A DNA stretch of 59,081 nucleotides, from positions 1-59,081 of the forward strand of contig JASHOE010000324.1 of NCBI GenBank assembly GCA_030041275.1, written 5' to 3'. This DNA is from Streptosporangiaceae bacterium (GTDB taxonomy: Bacteria; Actinomycetota; Actinomycetes; Streptosporangiales; Streptosporangiaceae). The position numbers were made by a program, and so were the translations under genes. This document shows positions 1-7,133 of this stretch, in pieces. Each line of letters starts with the position of its first letter. Position 1 is the stretch's first letter. The notes under the pieces are model-generated. The model did not search any database. It was not told the origin of the DNA and worked only from the letters and a program-made list of their open reading frames with translations.

Positions 1-1173
1 GGCCAGCCGGGGGTCGGCCGGCCGCGGACCGATCGACACCGGAACCGGGCCGGCCCGCTGCGTCCGGTGCGAGTGGTCCCCGGACGGACGCGGCGCGGCG
101 GCGCCGTCGACCAGCGCGAGCGCCCGCTGCCCGAAACCGCGCACGCACTCGGGATCCGGCCCGTCTAGCGGCAGGCCGGTGAAGAACTTGGCCGCCATGC
201 AGCCACCCTGGCAGGCGTCGAACGCTGAGCACGACGCGCACGCCCCGCCCGACTGCGGCTGGCGCAGCCGAGCGAACAGCTCGGAGTCCTGCCACACGCC
301 GGCGAAGCCGCCCGGCGACCTGACGTTGCCGGCCAGGAACGAGTCGTGGATCGCAAACGGGCAGGCATACACATCGCCGACCGGGTCGATCAGGCACACG
401 ACCCGGCCTGCACCGCACATGTTGAGGCCGGGTAGCGCGTTGCCGTATCCGGCCAGGTGAAAGAACGAGTCGCCAGTGAGCACGTTCTCGCCGTGCGCGA
501 CGAGCCAGTCATACAACTCGCGCTGCTGCTCGGACGTCGGGTGCAGGTCATCCCAGACGTCGGCGCCCCGGCCTGACGGACGCAGCCGGGTGATCCGCAG
601 CTGCGCGCCGAAGCCGTCCGCGAGCGCCTTGAACCGGTCGAGCTGGCGGACGTTCTGGCGGGTCATCACTACCGAGATCTTGAACCCGGTGAAGCCCGCG
701 TCGGCAAGCCGGCGCATCGCCCGGACCGCCACGTCGAATGACCCCGCGCCACGGACCGCGTCGTTGACCTCCGCGGTCGCGCCGTCCAGCGAGATCTGCA
801 CGTCGACGTAGTCACTGGCAGCCAGCCGCCCGGCCACGTCGGGGCTGATCCTGACGCCGTTGGTGGAGAACTTGACGCCGACGTGGTGCGCGGTCGCATA
901 GTCGACCAGCTCCCAGAAGTCCGGCCGCACCGTCGGCTCACCTCCGCCGATGTTCACGTAGAACACCTGCATCCGCTCGAGCTCGTCGATGACGGCCTTG
1001 CACTCGGCCGTGCTCAGCTCGCGCGGGTCCCGTCGGCCAGAGCTCGACAGGCAGTGCACGCACGACAGGTTGCAGGCGTAGGTCAGCTCCCAGGTCAGGC
1101 AGATCGGCGCGGCCAGGCCGAACCGGAATTCCTCGACCAGAGAGCCGGCCCTGGACGGCGCCACGGCGGTCAC
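1..1173 (-). CDS. mftC: Mycofactocin radical SAM maturase MftC (3' end outside window)
   Basis: Radical SAM/SPASM enzyme that modifies the C-terminal Val-Tyr of the MftA peptide, the first step of mycofactocin redox-cofactor synthesis. The reading frame is open for 391 codons from a GTG at 1173 to the window edge with no stop. Visible: radical SAM cysteines C34, C38, C41 (TYACNLSCVHC), the SAM-binding GGGEP at 76-80, and a C-terminal SPASM set of cysteines (LNMCGAGRVVC, VYACPF, CASCSAFDACQGGC). The start is chosen because GTGA overlaps the mftB stop by 4 bases, implying translational coupling. MftC is usually about 390 residues, so only a short tail should be missing. Adjacent mftA/mftB make the identity secure. 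mftD-F would be expected beyond the left edge. Confidence 0.95.
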   Translation of the reverse strand, partial: MTAVAPSRAGSLVEEFRFGLAAPICLTWELTYACNLSCVHCLSSSGRRDPRELSTAECKAVIDELERMQVFYVNIGGGEPTVRPDFWELVDYATAHHVGVKFSTNGVRISPDVAGRLAASDYVDVQISLDGATAEVNDAVRGAGSFDVAVRAMRRLADAGFTGFKISVVMTRQNVRQLDRFKALADGFGAQLRITRLRPSGRGADVWDDLHPTSEQQRELYDWLVAHGENVLTGDSFFHLAGYGNALPGLNMCGAGRVVCLIDPVGDVYACPFAIHDSFLAGNVRSPGGFAGVWQDSELFARLRQPQSGGACASCSAFDACQGGCMAAKFFTGLPLDGPDPECVRGFGQRALALVDGAAAPRPSGDHSHRTQRAGPVPVSIGPRPADPRLA

Positions 1174-1448
1174 GTCGCCGTCCTTCCGCAGATCATCTGG
1201 CTCGCGGCCAGTGTCGACAGCGCAATGGTGTAGGCAGGCAGTTCGGCCGCCCCGATGCCCGCCTCCGCGCACGCCTCGCGGGCGGTCGGGTGGACCGCCA
1301 GCGCGGTCACCACCGTGAGCAGCTCCGGGCTCTTGAGGAAGGACAGCCGCCGCGTGCCGAAGTGATACAGCAGCGCGCCGAAACGCTCCGGCCGCACTGA
1401 GACCTGGGGATGCAACCGCCACGCAGCGTCCAGGTCGAACGACTCCAT
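1170..1448 (-). CDS. mftB: Mycofactocin precursor-binding chaperone MftB
   Basis: A 92-residue RiPP recognition-type protein that delivers the MftA precursor to MftC. The characteristic MftB core is readable: WRLHPQVSVRPERFGALLYH followed by FGTRRLSFLKSPELL. The ATG at 1448 shares one base with the mftA stop (TGATG) and the 3' end overlaps mftC by GTGA, so mftA-mftB-mftC are a tightly coupled operon. Length and motif agree with the family. A longer in-frame reading to 1628 would run antisense-like through mftA and is rejected because the coupled ATG is in the expected place. Confidence 0.94.
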   Translation of the reverse strand: MESFDLDAAWRLHPQVSVRPERFGALLYHFGTRRLSFLKSPELLTVVTALAVHPTAREACAEAGIGAAELPAYTIALSTLAASQMICGRTAT

Positions 1449-1603
1449 CAATAAACCCCGCACATCCCGTCGATGGAGATCTCCTCGACCAGCAGTTCGG
1501 TGTCGACGACATCCTCGACGACAGGATCGGCCGCAACGGGGCAGATCTCGCCGCCTGCGGCGTCCGGGGACCGTTCCAGCAATTCGGTGGCGCTGTCGGG
1601 CAT
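1448..1603 (-). CDS. mftA: Mycofactocin precursor peptide MftA
   Basis: A 51-residue ribosomal peptide too short for ordinary gene finding. It ends in the diagnostic core IDGMCGVY-stop; the terminal Val-Tyr is what MftC decarboxylates and cross-links before peptide cleavage releases the mycofactocin nucleus. The leader is acidic (many Glu/Asp) and contains EICPV near residues 19-23. The ATG at 1603 is preceded by AAGGGAGCC as a plausible ribosome site. It is the first gene of the mftABC operon and faces mftR, with a palindromic operator in the 77-bp gap. Confidence 0.95.
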   Translation of the reverse strand: MPDSATELLERSPDAAGGEICPVAADPVVEDVVDTELLVEEISIDGMCGVY

Positions 1604-1630
1604 GTCCTGGCTCCCTTACTTTCGACACTG

Positions 1631-1661
1631 GGTGACGAATAGGCTCAGGCTAATCGTCACC
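1631..1661. promoter_or_regulatory. Probable MftR operator in the mftA-mftR intergenic region
   Basis: An inverted repeat with arms GGTGACGAATAG (1631-1642) and CTAATCGTCACC (1650-1661), 11 of 12 bases complementary, 7-bp spacer. It lies midway between the divergent mftA and mftR starts, the normal place for a TetR-type operator that controls both directions. Assignment to MftR is inference from position. Confidence 0.7.
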
Positions 1662-1680
1662 GGATGACACAATCAAGACC

Positions 1681-2349
1681 ATGGCGGGAACGGGCGAGCA
1701 CGCCGACGCGACCGACCGCGAGCCGCGCGGCGGTCCGGCGCCAGTCAGCGACCCAGCGTCGGGCACCGGCCGACGCGGGCGGCCGCCCGGAACGAGCGCG
1801 CGCCAACTCGAGCTGATCTCCCTGCGGCTGTTTACCCGGTACGGATTTGAGGACACCACGGTGGAGCGGATCGCCGCCGCCGCCGGTGTGAGCAAGCGGA
1901 CGTTCTTTCGCTACTTCGAATCCAAGGCCGACGTCCTTTGGCACGCCTTCGACGGCGAGGTCAAGTCGCTGCGCGCCGCGCTCGCGGCGGTCCCGCCGGA
2001 TGTCCCGCTGATGGCGGGGATCCGGACGGCCGTGGTCGGCGTCAACCGATACCGTGCCGAGGACGTGCCGGAGTTGCGTACCCGCATGAGCCTGATCGGC
2101 TCCGTCCCGGCGTTGCAGGCCAGCGCAGCGCACCACTATGACGCGTGGGAGCGCGCGGTGTCGGAGTTCGCCGCCGCCCGGCTGGGTGACCGCGCCGACG
2201 CGCTGTACCCGCTCGCCATCGGCCGAGCCACCCTCGCGGTGTGCCGTGCAGCCTATGACCGCTGGATCGACCGGGCCGACGCCGACCTGACCGTGTACCT
2301 GGATGAGGCGCTGCGCGCGCTCGAGACCGGGTTCGGTGTCGGCAGATAA
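1681..2349 (+). CDS. mftR: TetR-family mycofactocin regulator MftR
   Basis: A 222-residue TetR-type repressor. The N-terminal helix-turn-helix is clear (ERIAAAAGVSKRTFFRYFESKADVLW, around residues 60-85), preceded by a GRRGRPPGT basic stretch common in MftR proteins. In mycobacteria MftR senses long-chain acyl-CoA and represses the mft genes; here the family assignment rests on sequence style plus divergent placement beside mftABC. ATG 1681 follows a short 77-bp gap containing a good palindrome. The first 40 residues are Gly/Pro-rich and probably disordered. Function of the ligand domain is inferred only. Confidence 0.88.
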   Translation: MAGTGEHADATDREPRGGPAPVSDPASGTGRRGRPPGTSARQLELISLRLFTRYGFEDTTVERIAAAAGVSKRTFFRYFESKADVLWHAFDGEVKSLRAALAAVPPDVPLMAGIRTAVVGVNRYRAEDVPELRTRMSLIGSVPALQASAAHHYDAWERAVSEFAAARLGDRADALYPLAIGRATLAVCRAAYDRWIDRADADLTVYLDEALRALETGFGVGR

Positions 2350-2489
2350 TGACACAACTGTCACATGTCGGCTGGCGATTCTGCCTGCTTACAGGCGATG
2401 ATGGTGAGCGGTGCGGCGATGAACGACTGTCCGCGATGCGGACAACCCGCGTTCCCCATTGAGGGTCTCGTGAGAACGGAGCGTTGAAC

Positions 2490-3614
2490 GTGACCGACCG
2501 TGCCGTGTCCGCGGACGCGACCCTGGCGCACGCAGGCTCACGGCGGCAGCCGGGCGCGCCGGTGGTGCAGCCACCCCAGCTCGCCTCGATTCTCGCCTCG
2601 GTCGGTCAGCCGGGCGACGCTGACTACGGCCGCGGCGGTAACGCGACGTGGACAGAGCTGGAGGATGCGCTCGGCGCGATCGAGGCTGCCGAGGCTGTCG
2701 TGTTCAGCTCCGGACAGGCGGCATCGATGGCCCTGATGCTCGCGCTGGCGCGAGACCGCGACGCGATCCTGCTTCCCAGGGATGGCTACTACAACGCCAG
2801 GGCGCTCGCCGAGCGGCTGCTGCCGTACGGCGCGGGGCCAGTCCTCGTCGACCAGGACGAACTAGCGGTGATCGAGCGCGAGCTCGCCGCCCGCCGCGCC
2901 GTGCTATGGACGGAGTCGCCAACGAATCCGTTGCTCCGCGTCGCCGATCTCGCGGCGCTCGCCCGGCTGGCCGGCGCGGCAGCCGCACCGATGGTCGTCG
3001 ATAACACCGTGGCGACCGGGCTGCTCCAGCGGCCGCTGGACCTCGGCGCGACCGCGTCGCTGTGCTCGCTCACCAAATCCGCCTCTGGTCACTCCGACCT
3101 CCTCGCCGGCGCGGTGCTCACCCGCGACTCCGGCCTGGCAGCCGAGCTGCGAAGCTGGCGCACGCTCGGCGGCGGGGTGCTCGGGCCGATGGAGTGCTGG
3201 CTAGCCGTGCGCGGCCTCAAGACACTGCCGCTGCGGGTTGAGCGACAGTCAGCCAGTGCACTGGCGATCGCCGCGCACCTGGCGGCGCATCCGCGGGTGA
3301 CCGCCGTGCACTATCCGGGTGTGTGCGCGGAAACGCTCGCGCTTGCCCGCGCGCAAATGCCCCGCGGGTTCGGGCCACTGTTGTCGTTCGAAGTGGAGGG
3401 CACCCCCGCCGACGCGGAGGCCATCGTGGCAGCCGCCGCACTCATCGTGCCGGCCACCAGCTTCGGCGGGGTCGAGTCCACCTGGGAGCGCCGGGGCCGG
3501 TGGCCGGGTGAATCCGCCGCACCGACGCTCATCAGGTTGTCGGTCGGCATCGAGCCAGCAGCCGATCTCATCGCCGACATCGATCAGGCGCTGGCGACCG
3601 GGTTAGGAGATTGA
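2490..3614 (+). CDS. Cys/Met metabolism PLP-dependent enzyme (cystathionine gamma-synthase/lyase-like)
   Basis: A 374-residue fold-type I PLP enzyme of the trans-sulfuration family. The Schiff-base lysine is K196 in CSLTKSASGHSD; the cofactor aspartate is in VVDNTVATG, and the phosphate-binding SSGQAAS and the ESPTNPLL loop are present. It probably acts on O-acylhomoserine, cystathionine or methionine; substrate cannot be told from sequence. GTG 2490 is preferred over TTG 2484 because GGAG at 2478-2481 is then 8 bases upstream. The methyltransferase 6 bases downstream is probably cotranscribed. Length is slightly short for the family (usually 380-400). Confidence 0.85.
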   Translation: MTDRAVSADATLAHAGSRRQPGAPVVQPPQLASILASVGQPGDADYGRGGNATWTELEDALGAIEAAEAVVFSSGQAASMALMLALARDRDAILLPRDGYYNARALAERLLPYGAGPVLVDQDELAVIERELAARRAVLWTESPTNPLLRVADLAALARLAGAAAAPMVVDNTVATGLLQRPLDLGATASLCSLTKSASGHSDLLAGAVLTRDSGLAAELRSWRTLGGGVLGPMECWLAVRGLKTLPLRVERQSASALAIAAHLAAHPRVTAVHYPGVCAETLALARAQMPRGFGPLLSFEVEGTPADAEAIVAAAALIVPATSFGGVESTWERRGRWPGESAAPTLIRLSVGIEPAADLIADIDQALATGLGD

Positions 3615-3620
3615 GGTCAG

Positions 3621-4406
3621 GTGGCGCGGACTCAACAGCCTGAATCAGCACCGGATTACGCCGGGTTCGCCCGGTTCTACGACCGGATCATGGGCGATCG
3701 GACCCCGGAGATCAACCGGATCCGGTCCTACATCACCAGCCACCGGCCTGGCGCCCGGTCCGTGCTCGAGTTCGGCTGCGGCACCGGGGCGCTGCTGGCT
3801 GGGCTCGTCGAGAGTTATTCGGTCACGGGTGTCGACCGCTCGCCGGAGATGCTCTCGGTGGCGGCCCGCACCGTTCCGGGTGCGCGGCTGCTCCAGGCGG
3901 ACATTACCGCCGTCGCCTTGCCTTACCGCTTCGACGTGGTGATGTGTATGTTCGACACGCTCAATCACGTGGTGACGGTGGATGGCTGGCTTGCCGTGTT
4001 CCAGCGAGCGCACGAGCACCTGTCCGACGGCGGGCTGTTTATCTTCGACGTGAACACGACAGGCCGGCTCCGGCGGCTCTGGGACACCCCGCCGTATCTG
4101 GACGAGTTCGACGGCAACGTCGTGCTGATGACGGTGCAGCCCGGCCGCGACACGCTCTCGCTGTGGGAGACCAAGATCTTCGCGCACCAGGTTGACGACG
4201 TCTACCGGCTCTATCACGAGCGCATCTACGAGCTGGGCGTGCCGCTCGGCCAGATCAGGACCGCGCTCGCTGGCCGGTTCGAACTGCTCGAGCAGGAGAG
4301 CCTCGACGGCAGCCCGGTCAGCGACGAGTCAGACCGTGTGTTCTTCGTGTACCGCCGTCGCCCGGTATCCGGGGCGAACCGTCGGCCGGCGCTTCCCGTC
4401 AGCTAG
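3621..4406 (+). CDS. Class I SAM-dependent methyltransferase
   Basis: A 261-residue Rossmann-fold methyltransferase. N-terminal YAGFARFYDRIMGDR is typical of small-molecule methylases; motif I is VLEFGCGTGALLAGL and the acidic motif II is GVDRSPEM; motif IV region reads YRFDVVMCMFDTLNHV. The GTG start lies 6 bases after the preceding PLP gene, so a role linked to sulfur/methionine metabolism is possible but unproven. Its 3' end overlaps the convergent GlxA-type regulator by 8 bases. Confidence 0.8.
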   Translation: MARTQQPESAPDYAGFARFYDRIMGDRTPEINRIRSYITSHRPGARSVLEFGCGTGALLAGLVESYSVTGVDRSPEMLSVAARTVPGARLLQADITAVALPYRFDVVMCMFDTLNHVVTVDGWLAVFQRAHEHLSDGGLFIFDVNTTGRLRRLWDTPPYLDEFDGNVVLMTVQPGRDTLSLWETKIFAHQVDDVYRLYHERIYELGVPLGQIRTALAGRFELLEQESLDGSPVSDESDRVFFVYRRRPVSGANRRPALPVS

Positions 4407-5385
4407 CCCTGGCCGCGTCCCCGGGCGGCGAACGGCGGAACGTGCGGCGGTAAGCGTCCGGGGTGGTGGCACTGTGCGCGCGGAAGTGATGGCGGAAGGT
4501 CGCGGCGTTCCCGAACCCGGCGCGTTCGGCGATCAGGTCCACCGTCGCGTCACTCTCCTCTAGTAGCTGCTGCGCGAGCAGCATCCGCTGGCCGGTCAGC
4601 CAGCGCTGCGGCGTGGTGCCCGTCTCCTGGACAAATCGCCTCGCAAAGGTTCGCGGCGACATCGCGGCGAGGCGCGCGAGCTGGTCGACGGTCACTGGCC
4701 GATCGAGGTTGCGCTGCAGCCACTCGATGACCTCGCCGAGCGTGCCACAGGTCGGCTGGGCGACCGGCCGCTCGATGTACTGGGCCTGGCCCCCGTCCCG
4801 GTGTGGCGGCACGACCATGCGGCGCGCAATCGCGTTGGCGACTCGGCTGCCCTGCTCCTTGCGTACCAGGTAGAGGCACGCGTCGATACCCGATGCCGTT
4901 CCGGCGCTGCTGATCACCGGATCGTCGTCGACGTAAAGGACCGCGGGGTCGACCTTGGCCGCCGGGTACATCCGCGCAAGGTTCGCAGCGTGCCGCCAGT
5001 GCGTCGTGCAGGCGCGGCCGTCCAGCAGCCCGGCCGCGCCCAGGGCGAACGCACCCGTGCACACGCTCAGTACCCGCGATCCCCGGTCGACGGCACGACG
5101 GAGCGCCCCGAGCATGGGCTCCGGCCAGTCACCCCGCTCGCATCGGTCGTCGCCCGCGGGCAGCACTACGACGAGATCGGCGCCGTCGAGCCGCGCAAGC
5201 CCGTACTTGGTCTCGAGCGCGAAACCAACCTGCGATCTCAGCGGGCCAGGCTGAGCGGCCACGACGGCGAAATCGTAGGCAGGCAGGCCCTCGTCGGTGC
5301 GGTCGTAGCCGAAGATCTCGCAGACTGTGCCCAGCTCGAACGGCGAGAAGTCATCGACAACGACCGCCGCGACGTTTGTCAGCAC
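4399..5385 (-). CDS. GlxA-family transcriptional regulator (DJ-1/PfpI + AraC)
   Basis: About 328 residues: an N-terminal DJ-1/PfpI-like domain (VAAVVVDDFSPFELGTVCEIFG, and LSVCTGAFALGAAGLLDG containing the nucleophile-elbow cysteine) followed by two AraC-type helix-turn-helices (TVDQLARLAAMSPRTFARRF and DLIAERAGFGNAATFRHHF). Such proteins bind DNA as ligand-responsive activators or repressors. The GTG at 5385 is a tentative start; the frame stays open upstream into a relic of another gene, but the DJ-1 domain begins here. A 35-bp element with dyad ends (5409-5443) sits immediately upstream and recurs at 5819-5853, probably its binding site. Confidence 0.86.
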   Translation of the reverse strand: MLTNVAAVVVDDFSPFELGTVCEIFGYDRTDEGLPAYDFAVVAAQPGPLRSQVGFALETKYGLARLDGADLVVVLPAGDDRCERGDWPEPMLGALRRAVDRGSRVLSVCTGAFALGAAGLLDGRACTTHWRHAANLARMYPAAKVDPAVLYVDDDPVISSAGTASGIDACLYLVRKEQGSRVANAIARRMVVPPHRDGGQAQYIERPVAQPTCGTLGEVIEWLQRNLDRPVTVDQLARLAAMSPRTFARRFVQETGTTPQRWLTGQRMLLAQQLLEESDATVDLIAERAGFGNAATFRHHFRAHSATTPDAYRRTFRRSPPGDAARAS

Positions 5386-5408
5386 CTTCCCATGGTGCCA
5401 CACGTTGC

Positions 5409-5443
5409 TGGCAGGATGTTTAGCTACGGGGGTGTTACTGCCA
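5409..5443. promoter_or_regulatory. 35-bp element copy A upstream of the GlxA-type regulator
   Basis: Begins TGGCAGGAT, contains TTTAGCTAC and ends TTACTGCCA, so the ends form the dyad TGGCAG/CTGCCA. It is identical at 30 of 35 positions, with no gaps, to 5819-5853. Position 24 bp upstream of the regulator start suggests an autoregulatory operator. This is inference. Confidence 0.6.
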
Positions 5444-5471
5444 ATTTTCCTTGAGTCAGGCCGGTTACCGG

Positions 5472-5808
5472 TTACCGGGCGAGGGCCAGCAGCTCCGCGA
5501 CCGCCTGCTGCGCGACACCGTCGTGCCCGGCACCGTCCAGGACGTAGTCCACGGCGTCGAAGCAAGGGTCGCCCGTGCAGGCCCTCAGGGTCGATGGTGT
5601 GCTGCCAGCTCCAGGTCCGCTGCGCGTACCCGTCGGCCGATAGGCGGCTCGGCTAACCTGCGGCCGATCCGGGCGAAGAATTCATCGCACCTGCCGCGCA
5701 GGTCCCGCGGGAACCCGGGTGGCGCCGGTGCGGGCGGCAGTACAGGACCACCGAGCTAGCCCCGTAGGCATACCAGTCGCCGAGCGTGAGCTCCCAGCGG
5801 CGTGCCAC
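5472..5808 (-). pseudogene. Decayed aminoglycoside phosphotransferase-family gene
   Basis: Fragments of one phosphotransferase are readable in different frames: an N-terminal VARRWELTLGDWYAYGASS from GTG 5808, then CDEFFARIGRRLAEPPIGRR, then QRTWSWQHTIDPE, and finally ACTGDPCFDAVDYVLDG running to a TAA at 5472-5474. The last junction needs a single-base frameshift near 5582; the middle, including the catalytic loop, has been deleted. The order and content match aminoglycoside/hydroxyurea-type phosphotransferases that end in a GDPCFDAVDYVLDG-like segment. It cannot encode a functional enzyme. Confidence 0.8.
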
Positions 5809-5818
5809 CTCATCGGCT

Positions 5819-5853
5819 TGGCAGGATATTTAGCTACCGTGGCATTACTGCCA
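5819..5853. promoter_or_regulatory. 35-bp element copy B between the phosphotransferase relic and the small gene
   Basis: Same element as 5409-5443 (30/35 identical, same spacing, same orientation). It lies 11 bp upstream of the relic's GTG start on the minus strand and 36 bp upstream of the small plus-strand gene, so the bound regulator could act on either. Confidence 0.6.
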
Positions 5854-5889
5854 CTTTCGCTGGCCTCTCCGCGGCGGGAGGCTGGTGTC

Positions 5890-6135
5890 ATGAGCAGGGC
5901 AACGACACGGCCGAGGAGGCGCATCCGGCGGCTAGCTGGCCGGATAACCCGCGCCGTGGCCGAATGTAACGAGGCGACGCGCAGGCTGACGACACTGGTC
6001 GGAACCCCAGACCGGTACCCGGCCGATCCAGACCGAGCTCCGGATACATACACGGAGTTCGTGCTCCGGACGGCTGGTTTGATGCGCCGGGAACCGATGG
6101 CGCGCGGACGCGGCGGCGGAAGAGCCGGGCGCTGA
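5890..6135 (+). CDS. Small hypothetical protein (81 aa, basic N-terminus)
   Basis: Begins MSRATTRPRRRIRRLAGRIT and ends in an Arg/Gly-rich tail; the middle LVGTPDRYPADPDRAPDTYTEF looks conserved in style, and similar short proteins occur in other actinomycetes as far as I recall. GGGAGG is placed 8 bases before ATG 5890, supporting translation. No enzymatic motif is visible. The upstream 35-bp element may control it. A longer frame opening at 5719 is not believed because it crosses the relic and element. Function unknown; possibly a small regulatory or DNA/RNA-associated protein given the charge. Confidence 0.6.
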   Translation: MSRATTRPRRRIRRLAGRITRAVAECNEATRRLTTLVGTPDRYPADPDRAPDTYTEFVLRTAGLMRREPMARGRGGGRAGR

Positions 6136-6172
6136 CCGTCCCTGGAGCCCGGCTGCGTAGCCGACCGCCCCG

Positions 6173-6511
6173 CTACGCTGCCGGCGGATCGAGAAACTCG
6201 CCGAACTCGCGGAGGAACGCCGCCTTGGACCGGGCTCCGGTCACCTGCTTGACGACCTGGCTACCGGCGAACACACTGACCGTCGGCACAGCCAGGATGC
6301 GATAGCGGGACGCGGTCCGCGGATTCTCGTCCACGTTGATCGTCACGAGGGTTACCCGGTCGGCGTGCTCTGCCGCGATCTCGGCCAGCACGGGCGCGAT
6401 CTGCCGGCACGGCGGGCACCACTCCGCCCAGTACTCCACGATGACGGGGCGCGCGCTGCGGAGCACCGCGGCCTCGAAGCTGTCGTCGGTGACGACCGTG
6501 GCCGCGCTCAT
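6173..6511 (-). CDS. trxA: Thioredoxin
   Basis: A 112-residue thioredoxin with a canonical-type redox centre WCPPC (C32, C35) in VIVEYWAEWCPPCRQIAPVL, the cis-proline loop ILAVPTVSVF, and the VNVDENP-like TINVDENPRTASRY segment. It reduces protein disulfides in the cytoplasm. WCPPC rather than WCGPC usually shifts the redox potential upward. ATG 6511 overlaps the upstream merR-type gene by ATGA, so both are one operon under the merR promoter at 6932-6963, suggesting induction by thiol or metal stress. Confidence 0.93.
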   Translation of the reverse strand: MSAATVVTDDSFEAAVLRSARPVIVEYWAEWCPPCRQIAPVLAEIAAEHADRVTLVTINVDENPRTASRYRILAVPTVSVFAGSQVVKQVTGARSKAAFLREFGEFLDPPAA

Positions 6512-6924
6512 CGCCGGCTCCCTGCTGGCTCGCCACTCCCGTCGGGCAGCCTCAGGCCCGCGCACTGCGCGTCATCGCCGTGCTCGCACACTCGTACGAG
6601 CTGCCGGAGCCTGCACCGCAACTGGAGCAGTTTCCGTACCTGGTCGTCGATCGCCGCCAGCTTGGCCTGCGCAGCGGCGGCGATCTCGTGGCTGGACTCT
6701 GCCTCGGCCGATCCCAGCAGATCGGCGATCTCGCCCAGGGTGAAGCCGAGCGTTTGGGCACGGCGGATGAAATCCAGCCTGGCCCGATCCTCGTCGGAGT
6801 ACTGGCGGTAGCCAGCGCCGAGCCGCGGCGGCTCTGCCAGCAGGCCGCGACGCTGGTAAAAGCGCACGGTCTCGACGCTGACGCCTTCAGCCGCGGCCAG
6901 CTTTCCGATGGTCATCCCGGTCAT
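6508..6924 (-). CDS. MerR-family regulator (thiol/metal-type)
   Basis: 138 residues from ATG 6924: winged helix MTGMTIGKLAAAEGVSVETV, the RFYQRRGLLAEPPRLGAGYR block, then a dimerisation helix. The C-terminus has cysteines spaced like metal-sensing MerR proteins (VCEHGDDAQC, C-x7-C), but the position equivalent to the first mercury ligand is Ser (AEAESSHEIA), so classical three-cysteine Hg(II) coordination is not expected. It is cotranscribed with thioredoxin and has a textbook MerR promoter with a 20-bp spacer. Upstream in-frame codons exist, but the -10 hexamer lies only 8 bases before ATG 6924, implying a leaderless mRNA. Confidence 0.88.
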   Translation of the reverse strand: MTGMTIGKLAAAEGVSVETVRFYQRRGLLAEPPRLGAGYRQYSDEDRARLDFIRRAQTLGFTLGEIADLLGSAEAESSHEIAAAAQAKLAAIDDQVRKLLQLRCRLRQLVRVCEHGDDAQCAGLRLPDGSGEPAGSRR

Positions 6925-6931
6925 GACATGC

Positions 6932-6963
6932 ACCGTACCGGCCGTACCCAGGTACGGAGTCAA
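6932..6963 (-). promoter_or_regulatory. MerR-type promoter/operator of merR-trxA
   Basis: On the minus strand: -35 TTGACT (6958-6963), -10 TACGGT (6932-6937), spacer 20 bp. The spacer holds a perfect dyad CCGTACC-TG-GGTACGG (6942-6957 on the plus strand as CCGTACC-CA-GGTACGG). An overlong spacer carrying the operator is the hallmark of promoters untwisted by MerR proteins. Confidence 0.82.
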
Positions 6964-7133
6964 GCTGACAGCTCGGCGGACCTGCCATGACCCTTCCTGC
7001 GCAGCAGGTCCCGCTCGGTGCCGCAAGAGAGATCCGGCGGCTTGTGCGATCCATTCACAGCCGCACGAACGACAGGCCGGCGCGGCCATTGGTGGGCCGA
7101 AAGGCCAGTACGCCGCCGCCTATTGCCGCGGCG

